DNA from: Eubacterium sp.
GTDB taxonomy: Bacteria > Bacillota > Clostridia > Lachnospirales > Lachnospiraceae
Direction: 5' to 3'
Length of the DNA stretch: 57,600 nucleotides
NCBI GenBank assembly: GCA_024698965.1
Contig: JAILQM010000062.1
Location: forward strand, 1 to 57,600
The first letter of the stretch is position 1. Each line of letters opens with the position of its first letter. Below are positions 20,513-28,941 of the stretch, piece after piece. A program made the translations under genes and the position numbers. The notes beneath the pieces were generated by a model. It made no database searches, was not told the DNA's origin, and worked only from the letters and a program-made list of their open reading frames with translations.

Positions 20513-21772
20513 ATGGAAAACGGAGTTTGGTATAAAGTTGATAATGTGGCGAAGGTATTCCTTGCGTCTTACAACAAAAGAGACACAAGGTCATTTAGAC
20601 TGACTTGTACCTTAAAAGAAAAAGTCGATCCCGTAATTCTTCAGGAAGCTCTTCATATTACATCCATGGAGCGCCCACAGTATCAGGTGGAAATCCATAA
20701 AGGACTTTTCTGGCATTATATGGAGGTATCAGAAAAGGAGGCTGTTGTCAAAGAGGAATATCAAAGACCTTGTCCTTTATTATACGGTCAGGACTACAGG
20801 GGATGTCTGCATTACAGCGTTACCTACTGGAGAAACAGAATAAATCTTGAAATGTTCCATGCCTTAACCGACGGAACGGGCGGTTTGGAGTTTTTAAACA
20901 TTATTATTCAAAATTATCTCAAGCTTAAATATCCGGAGAAGATGAAGGGTGTAACAATGTATTCCGGAGCTGCATATGACGATCTTGAAGAGAACAGCTT
21001 CAGCAAGTTCTACGGTAAAAACAGAGGAGATGCGGGGAAAAAGGCCGGAAAGTCTTATCAGATAAAAAGTATTAAGCTCCCATACGACCAGCAGCAGTTT
21101 TTTGAGGCTCATATGTCGGTAAAGGAAGTTCTTGCAAAAGCCAAAGGCTGCGGGGCTTCGATGACAGCATATCTCGGAGCTTTGCTTGCGCTTTCAATCT
21201 ACGAGGAAATGCCGGCTCTTGTAAAACATAAAAAACCGGTTACGATTTCCATGCCGGTAAACCTCAGAAATTTTTATCCATCGGAAACCTCGAGAAACTT
21301 TTTTAATTCGATATATATAAGCCATGTATTTAACGGAGCGGAGACAATAGAAGAGCTTGCTCATGAGTTTGACAAACAGCTTAAAGAAGAAATAGCTCCC
21401 GAAACCGTTAAGGCGAGGATGGACAGCTTTGAAAAGCTTGAACATTTTCTTTTAATAAGAGTTGTTCCGCTTTTTATAAAGAATCCCGTTGTTAAATTCT
21501 TTTCCAAAAAGGAGCAGGCTTCGGTATCTGCCATTGTTTCAAATGTCGGAAAGATTTCGGTTCCCGATGAGGTTAAGCCTTATATAGAAAGTTATGCGGG
21601 ATACTGCAGCACAGACAAGCTTTTTATTACCGTGGTAAGCTATGAAGACGACCTTGTTTTCGGTATTGCTTCGGTATACAGGAGTACAAGAGTGCTTAAG
21701 AATTTCATTCGTTCATTTACCGATAACGGAATAAAGGTTACGGTGAGTGCAACAGAAGTACTTAAATATTAG
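20513..21772 (+). CDS. Condensation-domain-like acyltransferase
   Basis: A 419-residue cytosolic protein of the CoA-dependent acyltransferase fold (condensation/alcohol acetyltransferase superfamily). The catalytic HxxxDG motif is FHALTDGTGG with His116 and Asp120. The second half has TISMPVNLRNFYPSETSRNF and SNVGKISVP, equivalent to the structural motifs of this fold. No carrier-protein or adenylation domain is attached, so it is a stand-alone acyltransferase. It is first in a tight three-gene cassette with a zinc-ribbon membrane protein and an alpha/beta hydrolase. Acceptor and acyl donor are unknown. RBS GGTGGAG precedes the ATG. Confidence 0.8.
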   Translation: MENGVWYKVDNVAKVFLASYNKRDTRSFRLTCTLKEKVDPVILQEALHITSMERPQYQVEIHKGLFWHYMEVSEKEAVVKEEYQRPCPLLYGQDYRGCLHYSVTYWRNRINLEMFHALTDGTGGLEFLNIIIQNYLKLKYPEKMKGVTMYSGAAYDDLEENSFSKFYGKNRGDAGKKAGKSYQIKSIKLPYDQQQFFEAHMSVKEVLAKAKGCGASMTAYLGALLALSIYEEMPALVKHKKPVTISMPVNLRNFYPSETSRNFFNSIYISHVFNGAETIEELAHEFDKQLKEEIAPETVKARMDSFEKLEHFLLIRVVPLFIKNPVVKFFSKKEQASVSAIVSNVGKISVPDEVKPYIESYAGYCSTDKLFITVVSYEDDLVFGIASVYRSTRVLKNFIRSFTDNGIKVTVSATEVLKY

Positions 21773-21785
21773 GAGAGTGCAGGAA

Positions 21786-22448
21786 ATGAAAAATTGTCCG
21801 TATTGCAAAATAGATGTTGTTGGTAAAGCCAAGTCGTGTCCTTTGTGTCAGAGCCCGTTGCAGGGGTATGAGACGGATGAGTTTTGGCCGGATACTTCGG
21901 TAAAGAAAAAGAATTCAATTATATATAAGTGTGTGGTATTTTTAATGCTTACCACGATTTCGGTGCTTTTAATTGTGGATTTCCTTACGGTAAGATCGGA
22001 CCACAATCACTTCAGCATACCTGTTAGCCTTTTTATTTTGGCTGTATTTTATCTGGTGAGCAGAATATTTATTAAGCATAAATCCATCCCCAAAACCCTG
22101 TTTTTTACAATGGCGGTTTATTCTATTGTAATGGTTTACGCCGGATGGTATTTCGGAATTATGACAATATCTGTGGACTTTGTGATTCCGATTATTGTCA
22201 GTGTTGTGCTTGTACTTAATTTTGTCGGATCTTTTATTGATAAAAGGTTTGCGGAAGTTGGAATGCTTTATATTCTTATGAACATAATTGTAGGGGTTGT
22301 GCCTTACATTGTCCTCTACATTAAGGACGGATATCCGCCGGTTGCATGGATTGTCTGCCTTATTATAAGCATTGTTACTTTTATAGGCCTAATCGTATTT
22401 AAGGGCAGAGTTGTTGTTACAGAGCTACAGAAGAGACTGCACATATAG
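21786..22448 (+). CDS. Zinc-ribbon membrane protein, DUF6320-like
   Basis: A 220-residue protein. The N-terminal zinc ribbon has CPYC (Cys4, Cys7) and CPLC (Cys17, Cys20). About six hydrophobic segments follow from residue 43 to 212. From memory this pairing of a short ribbon with a six-span region next to an acyltransferase resembles DUF6320, but I cannot confirm it. I chose ATG 21786 (RBS AGGAGAGTGCAGGAA) rather than the earlier frame start at 21747, which lies inside the acyltransferase gene, because it places the cysteine motif at the N-terminus. Function unknown; it probably anchors or assists the flanking enzymes at the membrane. Confidence 0.75.
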   Translation: MKNCPYCKIDVVGKAKSCPLCQSPLQGYETDEFWPDTSVKKKNSIIYKCVVFLMLTTISVLLIVDFLTVRSDHNHFSIPVSLFILAVFYLVSRIFIKHKSIPKTLFFTMAVYSIVMVYAGWYFGIMTISVDFVIPIIVSVVLVLNFVGSFIDKRFAEVGMLYILMNIIVGVVPYIVLYIKDGYPPVAWIVCLIISIVTFIGLIVFKGRVVVTELQKRLHI

Positions 22449-22457
22449 AGGGTATTT

Positions 22458-23378
22458 ATGAATTTATTTAATAAAAATGACAAAACGGATCCCATAATGA
22501 GAGCCGTTAAAGCTGTAAACTCCGTGGCAGAGGGTGAAAAATCTCTTTCGCCGGAGGATCTTGAAAGGCAGAGAAACGCTCAAGATCTTTTGGCAAAGCT
22601 TATAATTCCGCCAATCGGAATGACTCAGACAGAATTTAACATAGGTGATATGAATGCGGCCGTTTGCAAGCCGGATTTTGCTCATTACGAAAACAGGATA
22701 ATCCTTTACTGTCACGGCGGAGGATATACCTGCGGTTCTTTAAAATATGCCGGGATTTTGGGCCAGAGACTCTCTTATTACTGCGGTCTTAAGACAATGT
22801 TTTTTGAGTACCGCCTTGCGCCTGAGCATCCTTATCCTGCAGCAATTCAGGATGCGGTAAGAGCTTGGGATTATCTTATGCTAAAAGGTTACGGCGCCAA
22901 AGACATTATTGTTGCCGGAGATTCTGCCGGAGGCAACATGGCTCTTAGTCTTTGTCTGTTTTTACGTGAGCAGGAAAGAATGCTGCCGGGAGGACTTGTT
23001 CTTATGAGCCCATGGACGGATATGACTGCTGAATCCGAAAGTTATAAAACCTATGAAGAGGTTGATCCGATTCTTACGGGTAATTATGTAAGAAGCGTAA
23101 GAGAGGCATATTGCGGAAAAGAAACTGATTACAGAGACGTTCATTTCAGTCCTCTTTTTGCTGACTTTAAGGGTTTTCCGCCTACTTATATTCAGGTCGG
23201 ACAAAGCGAAATACTCCTTGATGATTCTCTTAAGCTTTGTGAAAAGATGAGAGAAGGCGGGGCTTCTGTAAAACTCGATGTTTACGAGAGTGGATGGCAT
23301 GTATTCCAGCAGCTTCCTTTGCCAAGATCAAATGATGCCGTAAAAGATATATGCGAGTGGCTTAAAACTCTTATATAA
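22458..23378 (+). CDS. Alpha/beta hydrolase, hormone-sensitive-lipase family esterase
   Basis: A 306-residue esterase. The oxyanion motif HGGGY is at 86-90. The nucleophile elbow GDSAGGNMAL places Ser156. The likely acid is in EILLDDSLKL and the likely His is in GWHVFQQLP. These are hallmarks of the HSL (bacterial family IV) esterases. It is third gene of the acyltransferase cassette, 9 bases after the membrane protein. No signal peptide is visible, so it acts inside the cell. It may remove acyl groups added by the first gene, or act on the same lipid; this is inference. Confidence 0.88.
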   Translation: MNLFNKNDKTDPIMRAVKAVNSVAEGEKSLSPEDLERQRNAQDLLAKLIIPPIGMTQTEFNIGDMNAAVCKPDFAHYENRIILYCHGGGYTCGSLKYAGILGQRLSYYCGLKTMFFEYRLAPEHPYPAAIQDAVRAWDYLMLKGYGAKDIIVAGDSAGGNMALSLCLFLREQERMLPGGLVLMSPWTDMTAESESYKTYEEVDPILTGNYVRSVREAYCGKETDYRDVHFSPLFADFKGFPPTYIQVGQSEILLDDSLKLCEKMREGGASVKLDVYESGWHVFQQLPLPRSNDAVKDICEWLKTLI

Positions 23379-23419
23379 GGCGACCTAAAAAAATATACTT
23401 TTTTTCGAAAAAAATATCA

Positions 23420-23447
23420 TTGTAAAACCATGACGATTCTATATTAT
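23420..23447 (+). promoter_or_regulatory. Promoter of the 5'-nucleotidase-like gene
   Basis: TTGTAA (23420-23425), 16-base spacer, TATTAT (23442-23447). Confidence 0.55.
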
Positions 23448-23449
23448 AA

Positions 23450-23484
23450 AAAATGCAGGGGCAGTTGGGGGCTTCCTGCATTTT
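23450..23484 (+). promoter_or_regulatory. Leader hairpin before the 5'-nucleotidase-like gene
   Basis: A perfect 10-bp inverted repeat AAAATGCAGG / CCTGCATTTT encloses 15 bases and begins directly after the -10 box. With almost no T tract after it (TTTTAC), it may be a weak attenuator, an mRNA-stabilising 5' hairpin, or an operator. Confidence 0.45.
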
Positions 23485-23510
23485 ACAATTTCTACGAAGG
23501 GGGTTTTTCA

Positions 23511-25622
23511 ATGAAAAACAAAAAAATGTGGAAACGGATTGCAGCTTTAGGACTCACATGTGCTATGGCTTTATCAGGCATTCCGTTCGGGACTTCTGCG
23601 GTTTCGGCTGCGGATTACGATGAGGTAGTGGCTATTGTCCATACCAATGATGTACACGGTCATATTGATATTGAACCGTATGTTAAAGGCCTTGCCGATT
23701 CACTTAAGGATTCGGGGGATTATTCTCTTGTACTTACGGTTTCGGCCGGTGATGTTTACGGCGGTGGAGAAGCCGTTGCCGGATATTACAAAGGAGAACT
23801 TATCCCGGAGATTCAGGATAAGGTTTATGACATCCTTGTTCCGGGTAACAATGACTTCGGAACCGGCGGAGTAAACTGTGTATCTCATAACCTGCTTTTG
23901 ACAGCACTTTATGAAAATACAAAAACTCTTTGTGCCAACACTGTTGCACTTGATGCGGGTATTGATGCGGCTTCATATGCCGAAAGCTATACATCAAAGG
24001 TAGGAAACAGTGATTTTGCATCCAGATACTCAAACGTTTCTCTTAATTCTGACGGAACCTTGGATTTTTCCGCGCTTGATCTTCCGAGTGTAGCGGCAGG
24101 AGAGAATCCTTATGAAGCTACAACAACTTATACAACTGATAACGGTACAAAGATCGGTTTATTCGGTGTTACCACAAACGGTGGAGCATTAGAGGTTCAA
24201 GTTGAGTGTACGGGATCTATTAACGGAGCTCAGACTTCAATCGATGCACTCGAAGACGAGGGAGCAACTGTTATCGTAGGTGTGGGACATACCGGATGGA
24301 TGGGAGAAGGATCTGAAGAGACTTCTTCAAACGATACTAACTCATGGCAGCTTGCAAATTCCGTAACAGGTATGGATGCGTTTATAGACAGTCATACACA
24401 TTCCATTATCAATGACGGCGCCGGATGCTATGTTGGGGATGAAGAAGTATTTGTAAACCAGGCTCAATGCTTCGGCGGCTGCATCGGTGTAATGTATCTT
24501 TACATCAAAGACGGTGAAGTTGTTGAAAAGAAGGGCGAGGTAATCACCGATATGTCGGGAATTACTCCGGATGCCGAAGTTTTATCTCTTGTTGAGGCAG
24601 ATCTTGCACTTACGGAAGAAGAACTCGGTACAGCTCTTTCAAAGACATCATACTTCCTTAACGGCGAAAGACTTTCGTCTGAAAATAACGGAGGAAGTGT
24701 CAGAGGAAACGAGACCAACCTCGGAGACCTTATGACTGATATTTTAAGAAAAGTAGCTACAGAAGAGACAGGAGAGGATTATGCATTTATCATGTATCCG
24801 GGATTCTGGCTCAGAGCATCAATTGAGGCAGGTTATATAACAAAGCAGGATATAGTATCGGTATTTGCAAATCCTACAATGATTGGATTTAAGACTTATA
24901 CTGCAGAAGATATTCTTGAAAATGTTGAAACCGGACTTACAAATGTGTATCCGGAAAAAGAGGGAACAACATTCTTCCAGGTATCGGGACTTACAATTAC
25001 TTACGAAAACAATGAAGGCGTAGGAACACCTATCACAATTAAAGTTGGGGATACTTTAATCTACGATGCCGATAACGGCGGAATTGTGGTTGATGATGAT
25101 TGGAGCGTAACAGGCCTTTATACATTTACAGGTGCAGAGATTGATTCTTATACGGGAGATTACAGCGAAGTGATCTTCAGAAGCGAAGATGCAATCCAGG
25201 ATGCGGTATGCGAATATCTTTCAACTCATATTTCCGGCGAAGATTATTATGTTTATTCAAATGTAATTGCTCCGGACAGACGTATAACGGAAGTTAATAC
25301 AGAATATGAGACAGCTACAATTGACAGTCCTACACTTAAGACAAATAAGATTTCCATTAAGACAACTTCAAAGACTGTTAAGTATTCAAAGGTTAAGAGC
25401 GCTAAGCAGAAATTCAGCCTCGGAATTACAACAAGAACAAATTACAGCGTAAAGAAGCTCTACGGCAGCAAGTATCTTACAGTTACAAAGAAGGGTGTTG
25501 TTACAGTAAAGAAGGGTACACCTAAGGGAACTTACAGAATTAAAGTTAAGATTGCCGCAGGCAAATCATCTTTATATAAGAACAAAATCATTACAAAGAA
25601 GATAACTGTTACGGTAAAATAA
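23511..25622 (+). CDS. Secreted 5'-nucleotidase/UshA-family protein with altered active site
   Basis: A 703-residue secreted protein. Signal peptide about 1-34 ends in VSAAD. The metallophosphatase domain has TNDVHGH (Asp47, His49), SAGD (Asp81), Asn113, His260 and SHTH (His295, His297), the expected metal ligands. The motif normally reading GNHEFD is here GNNDFG, so the catalytic His is Asn114 and the catalytic Asp is Gly117. The C-terminal nucleotidase domain keeps RGNETNLGDLMTD, but the usual NGGGIR is replaced by YPGFWLR. The last 90 residues are a Lys/Thr-rich beta module of the bacterial Ig-like kind, suggesting cell-wall display. I chose ATG 23511 (RBS GAAGGGGG) over the earlier frame start at 23430. 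It may bind rather than hydrolyse nucleotides, or act on another phosphoester. Confidence 0.85.
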   Translation: MKNKKMWKRIAALGLTCAMALSGIPFGTSAVSAADYDEVVAIVHTNDVHGHIDIEPYVKGLADSLKDSGDYSLVLTVSAGDVYGGGEAVAGYYKGELIPEIQDKVYDILVPGNNDFGTGGVNCVSHNLLLTALYENTKTLCANTVALDAGIDAASYAESYTSKVGNSDFASRYSNVSLNSDGTLDFSALDLPSVAAGENPYEATTTYTTDNGTKIGLFGVTTNGGALEVQVECTGSINGAQTSIDALEDEGATVIVGVGHTGWMGEGSEETSSNDTNSWQLANSVTGMDAFIDSHTHSIINDGAGCYVGDEEVFVNQAQCFGGCIGVMYLYIKDGEVVEKKGEVITDMSGITPDAEVLSLVEADLALTEEELGTALSKTSYFLNGERLSSENNGGSVRGNETNLGDLMTDILRKVATEETGEDYAFIMYPGFWLRASIEAGYITKQDIVSVFANPTMIGFKTYTAEDILENVETGLTNVYPEKEGTTFFQVSGLTITYENNEGVGTPITIKVGDTLIYDADNGGIVVDDDWSVTGLYTFTGAEIDSYTGDYSEVIFRSEDAIQDAVCEYLSTHISGEDYYVYSNVIAPDRRITEVNTEYETATIDSPTLKTNKISIKTTSKTVKYSKVKSAKQKFSLGITTRTNYSVKKLYGSKYLTVTKKGVVTVKKGTPKGTYRIKVKIAAGKSSLYKNKIITKKITVTVK

Positions 25623-25643
25623 TAAATAAAATTAAATTTACCA

Positions 25644-25672
25644 TTGACTAATTGAGTATTTTTCGATATACT
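25644..25672 (+). promoter_or_regulatory. Promoter of rpsU
   Basis: TTGACT (25644-25649), 17-base spacer, TATACT (25667-25672), a strong sigma-A promoter. Confidence 0.75.
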
Positions 25673-25741
25673 TACCAATAGTGCGAAAGAAACCTTACAG
25701 TCAAGCACAATTTGCAAGCTGGAGGGAGGTTAGGTGAGAAA

Positions 25742-25918
25742 ATGTCAAACGTTATCGTAAAAGAAAACGAATCATTGGACAGTGCTCTTCGTCGTTTCAA
25801 GAGAAGTTGCGCTAAAGCTGGTATCCAGCAGGAGATTCGTAAAAGAGAACATTACGAAAAACCAAGCGTTAAGCGTAAGAAAAAATCTGAAGCTGCAAGA
25901 AAACGCAAGTATAACTAA
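25742..25918 (+). CDS. rpsU: 30S ribosomal protein S21
   Basis: A 58-residue basic protein with the S21 pattern: [20 protein letters not shown], then [20 protein letters not shown], and a Lys/Arg-rich tail ending KRKYN. The frame extends upstream to 25712, but the ATG at 25742 gives the canonical start and follows GGAGGGAGG. It has its own promoter and terminator and is therefore monocistronic. Confidence 0.97.
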   Translation: MSNVIVKENESLDSALRRFKRSCAKAGIQQEIRKREHYEKPSVKRKKKSEAARKRKYN

Positions 25919-25936
25919 TCGTAATAATGTATATTT

Positions 25937-25968
25937 AAGGACTGCTGTTATACAGCAGTCCTTTTTAA
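25937..25968 (+). terminator. Intrinsic terminator after rpsU
   Basis: A 12-bp perfect stem AAGGACTGCTGT / ACAGCAGTCCTT with a 3-base loop is followed by TTTAACTTTTTT. Confidence 0.92.
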
Positions 25969-25999
25969 CTTTTTTAATAAAAAATACACGGAGAAATCA

Positions 26000-27136
26000 A
26001 TGGGAAAGTATACTTTACTTAAAAAAGAAGGACGCGCCAAAAGAGGCCGGTTTGAAACCGTACACGGAGTTATAGAAACTCCCGTATTTATGAATGTCGG
26101 AACGGTTGCTGCCATAAAAGGAGCGGTTTCTACAGATGATTTAAAGACTATAGGAACTCAGGTACAGCTTTCAAACACTTATCATCTTCATGTAAGAACC
26201 GGAGATAAGCTTATACATGATTTTGGAGGTTTACATAAATTTATGGTTTGGGACAGGCCGATTCTTACGGATTCGGGCGGATTTCAGGTATTTTCTCTTG
26301 CCGGTCTTAGAAAGATAAAAGAAGAGGGAGTAACCTTTAATTCTCATATTGACGGCAGAAAAATATTTATGGGGCCGGAAGAAAGCATGCAGATTCAGTC
26401 AAATTTGGGCTCTACAATAGCCATGGCCTTTGATGAGTGTCCGCCTGCTCTTGCCGAAAGAAAATATGTGGAAGACTCTGTAAACAGGACTACAAGGTGG
26501 CTCGAAAGATGTAAAAAGGAAATGAAGAGACTTAATTCTTTGGAAGATACCGTTAATAAGAATCAGATGCTTTTCGGTATTAATCAGGGAGCTATTTTTC
26601 CCGACATAAGAATTGAGCATGCAAAAAGAATTTCCGAAATGGATCTTGACGGCTATGCCGTAGGAGGACTTGCGGTAGGTGAAAGCCACGAGGAGATGTA
26701 TCATATTTTGGACGAGACCGTTCCTTATCTTCCGGAAGATAAGCCGACCTATCTTATGGGCGTCGGAACTCCTGCAAATATTTTGGAAGGCGTAGAAAGA
26801 GGAGTGGATTTCTTCGACTGTGTATATCCGAGCAGAAACGGAAGACACGGACATGTTTATACCAACCACGGAAAGCTTAATCTGTTTAACAAAAAATATG
26901 AGCTTGATGATAAACCGATTGAAGAAGGATGCAGTTGTCCGGCCTGCAGAACGTATTCAAGGGCATATATCAGACATCTTTTAAAAGCCAAGGAAATGCT
27001 CGGCATGAGGCTTTGCGTGCTTCATAACCTGTATTTTTACAACCATATGATGGAAGAAATAAGAGATGCCTTAGACGAAGGCAGATTTGCTTCATATAAG
27101 AAAGAAAAGCTCGAAGGAATGCAGGCGGGAGAATAA
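26000..27136 (+). CDS. tgt: Queuine tRNA-ribosyltransferase
   Basis: Exchanges the guanine at tRNA position 34 for preQ1 in queuosine formation. The 378-residue protein has Asp91 in TDSGGFQVFSL, the substrate loop FDECPP, INQGAIFPD and GGLAVGE, the nucleophile region FFDCVYPSRNGRHG, and the zinc site CSCPAC...CVLHN. The partner enzyme queA is 7 kb downstream in this window. RBS CGGAGAAATCA precedes ATG. yajC follows, as in many genomes, but secDF does not. Confidence 0.97.
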   Translation: MGKYTLLKKEGRAKRGRFETVHGVIETPVFMNVGTVAAIKGAVSTDDLKTIGTQVQLSNTYHLHVRTGDKLIHDFGGLHKFMVWDRPILTDSGGFQVFSLAGLRKIKEEGVTFNSHIDGRKIFMGPEESMQIQSNLGSTIAMAFDECPPALAERKYVEDSVNRTTRWLERCKKEMKRLNSLEDTVNKNQMLFGINQGAIFPDIRIEHAKRISEMDLDGYAVGGLAVGESHEEMYHILDETVPYLPEDKPTYLMGVGTPANILEGVERGVDFFDCVYPSRNGRHGHVYTNHGKLNLFNKKYELDDKPIEEGCSCPACRTYSRAYIRHLLKAKEMLGMRLCVLHNLYFYNHMMEEIRDALDEGRFASYKKEKLEGMQAGE

Positions 27137-27142
27137 AAACAC

Positions 27143-27171
27143 TTGCACACAGAGGATAATTCTTGTAAAAT
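27143..27171 (+). promoter_or_regulatory. Promoter of yajC
   Basis: TTGCAC (27143-27148), 17-base spacer, TAAAAT (27166-27171). Confidence 0.6.
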
Positions 27172-27222
27172 ATTTATTCAGTAAGGAACCTATGAGGGTT
27201 TAATTTTAGGAGGAAATTTTTT

Positions 27223-27534
27223 ATGACTATTTTAGCTACAGCAAGCAGCAGTGCTTATCTTATAATTTGGATTGTTATCATTGTTGCAATGATGTATTTT
27301 ATGATGATTCGCCCACAGAAGAAGGAGCAGAGCAGAAAAGAGACTCTTATGAGCTCACTTGCAATCGGAGATACCGTTCTTACAACAAGCGGTTTTTACG
27401 GTACACTCATTGACATTCAGGATGATATGGTTATTGTTGAATTCGGTTCAAACAAGAACTGTCGTATTCCAATGCAGAAAGCTGCTATTGCAGATGTTGA
27501 AAAGCCTGAAAACGCTGTTTCATCAGATAAATAA
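27223..27534 (+). CDS. yajC: Preprotein translocase accessory subunit YajC
   Basis: A 103-residue membrane protein. A single N-terminal span (about 9-29) is followed by the conserved FMMIRPQKKEQ and a small beta domain with IGDTVLTTSGFYGTL and VEFGSNKNCRIPMQKAAIADV. This is the YajC pattern; it associates with SecDF-SecYEG. It has its own promoter and terminator. RBS TAGGAGGAAA precedes the ATG. Confidence 0.95.
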   Translation: MTILATASSSAYLIIWIVIIVAMMYFMMIRPQKKEQSRKETLMSSLAIGDTVLTTSGFYGTLIDIQDDMVIVEFGSNKNCRIPMQKAAIADVEKPENAVSSDK

Positions 27535-27551
27535 TTTGTTGATAGTTTTAA

Positions 27552-27582
27552 GCGCTCATACAATTGTATGGGCGCATTTTTT
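27552..27582 (+). terminator. Intrinsic terminator after yajC
   Basis: A 10-bp stem GCGCTCATAC / GTATGGGCGC with AATT loop and one GT pair is followed by A and six Ts. Confidence 0.9.
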
Positions 27583-27592
27583 ATGCTAAAAT
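27564..27592 (+). promoter_or_regulatory. Promoter of the CoA-transferase operon, embedded in the yajC terminator
   Basis: TTGTAT (27564-27569) lies in the loop and 3' arm of the terminator hairpin. A 17-base spacer leads to TAAAAT (27587-27592), 33 bases before the ATG at 27625. Confidence 0.55.
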
Positions 27593-27624
27593 ATGTAACG
27601 TGAGTGAAAGGAAGAAGGAATATT

Positions 27625-28266
27625 ATGATTAGTAAGAGATTTTCTAAAGATGAGATTATAGCTCAGTTTCATGATGGTCAGACTATCATGACCGGAGGTT
27701 TTGCATATCACGGATGTCCTGAGCTTCTTTTGGACTGCGTACTTGAAAGCGGAGCAAAGCATTTGACAAATATTGCTCTTGATGTAAGTGCTTCAAAACT
27801 TATGCTTTCAGGATGCTTTGATAAGATGATAATAGCACATGCAGGCGCAGAGAAAGAAAACCTAGAAGCCGTCTCTTCAGGGAAATTCGAAGTAGAATAC
27901 TGTCCTATGGGAACTCTCGCGGAGAGAATAAGGGCAGGCGGAGTCGGTATCGGCGGCATACTCGTAAAAGTCGGACTCGGCACCGTTGCAGAAAAAGGCA
28001 AGGAAAAAATAGAATTTAACGGCGAGACATATATTTTGGAGAGCGCCCTTACGGCAGACATTGCTCTCGTAAAGGCAACAAAGGCGGATTACTTCGGAAA
28101 TCTTACCTATAACGGTACTAACCTTAATTCAAACCCGATTATTGCGCAGGCTGCGGAAAAGACCATTGTACAGGTTGATGAGATAGTTGGTCTCGGAGAA
28201 ATGGCACCCGAAGAATGCACAACTCCGGGTATTTTCGTAGACATGATTTTGGATACAAGTTTATAG
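27625..28266 (+). CDS. atoD: Acetate/acetoacetate-type CoA-transferase, alpha subunit
   Basis: Alpha subunit of a class I (SCOT family) CoA-transferase moving CoA between short-chain acyl-CoA and a free acid. The 213-residue protein has the glycine-rich MTGGFAYHGCPELL near the N-terminus and CPMGTLAERIRAGGVGIGGI typical of AtoD/ScoA. The beta subunit follows 14 bases later. The frame is open from a GTG at 27604; ATG 27625 is preferred because of RBS GAAGAAGGA. In this type of organism the pair likely serves butyrate, acetate or amino-acid fermentation. The substrate is not determined by sequence. Confidence 0.88.
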   Translation: MISKRFSKDEIIAQFHDGQTIMTGGFAYHGCPELLLDCVLESGAKHLTNIALDVSASKLMLSGCFDKMIIAHAGAEKENLEAVSSGKFEVEYCPMGTLAERIRAGGVGIGGILVKVGLGTVAEKGKEKIEFNGETYILESALTADIALVKATKADYFGNLTYNGTNLNSNPIIAQAAEKTIVQVDEIVGLGEMAPEECTTPGIFVDMILDTSL

Positions 28267-28280
28267 GAGGTTTTTGGAAA

Positions 28281-28934
28281 ATGTCAAAGAGAGATGAAAA
28301 CAGAAATTTTATAGCTAAAAAAATTGCCTCCTATTTTAAAGACGGAGACGTTGTAAATTTAGGTGTCGGCGTGCCTATGCTTGTTGCGAATTATTTAAGC
28401 AAAGATGTTGCCGTTCAGACCGAGAACGGAATTCTCGGATACGGAAAGGTAATAGGCGGAAACAATCCCGACAAGCCTTATTTTAATGCTGCCGGAAATA
28501 CGGTAGAGCTTGTGCCGGGTGCGAGCTGCTTTGGTATGTGTACTTCATTTGGAATGATAAGAAGAGGCAGAATCAAATCCACAGTCCTCGGTTGCTTTGA
28601 GGTTTCACAGTACGGAGACCTTGCAAACTGGGCCCGTCCGGGTTCATATCCGGGAATGGGCGGAGCCATGGACCTTGTAAGCGGAATTGAAAACGTAATT
28701 GTTGCAACAGACCACTGCACAAAAGACGGAAGCCCTAAGATTCTTAAAGAGTGCACACTTCCTCTTACCGGAATCGGCGTTGTAAAGTCTATTGTCACAG
28801 AGCTTGCTGTATTTACTATTAATAAAGAAAAAGGTCTTTGCTTAAGAGAAAGACGAGACGGAGTAAGCATAGCGGAAATCAGAGAAAAAACGGGAGCTGA
28901 GTTTTATGTGGATCCCGAAATTAAGATTATGTAG
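28281..28934 (+). CDS. atoA: Acetate/acetoacetate-type CoA-transferase, beta subunit
   Basis: Beta subunit carrying the catalytic glutamate, Glu48 in VQTENGILGYG, which forms the glutamyl-CoA thioester in this family. Other family motifs: VVNLGVGVPMLVANY, GMIRRGRIKSTVLGCFEVSQYGD (in part) and PGMGGAMDLV. Length 217 is normal. I chose ATG 28281 because GGAGG lies 9 bases upstream and the earlier frame start at 28215 overlaps the alpha subunit gene. Confidence 0.9.
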   Translation: MSKRDENRNFIAKKIASYFKDGDVVNLGVGVPMLVANYLSKDVAVQTENGILGYGKVIGGNNPDKPYFNAAGNTVELVPGASCFGMCTSFGMIRRGRIKSTVLGCFEVSQYGDLANWARPGSYPGMGGAMDLVSGIENVIVATDHCTKDGSPKILKECTLPLTGIGVVKSIVTELAVFTINKEKGLCLRERRDGVSIAEIREKTGAEFYVDPEIKIM

Positions 28935-28941
28935 GTGAAAA

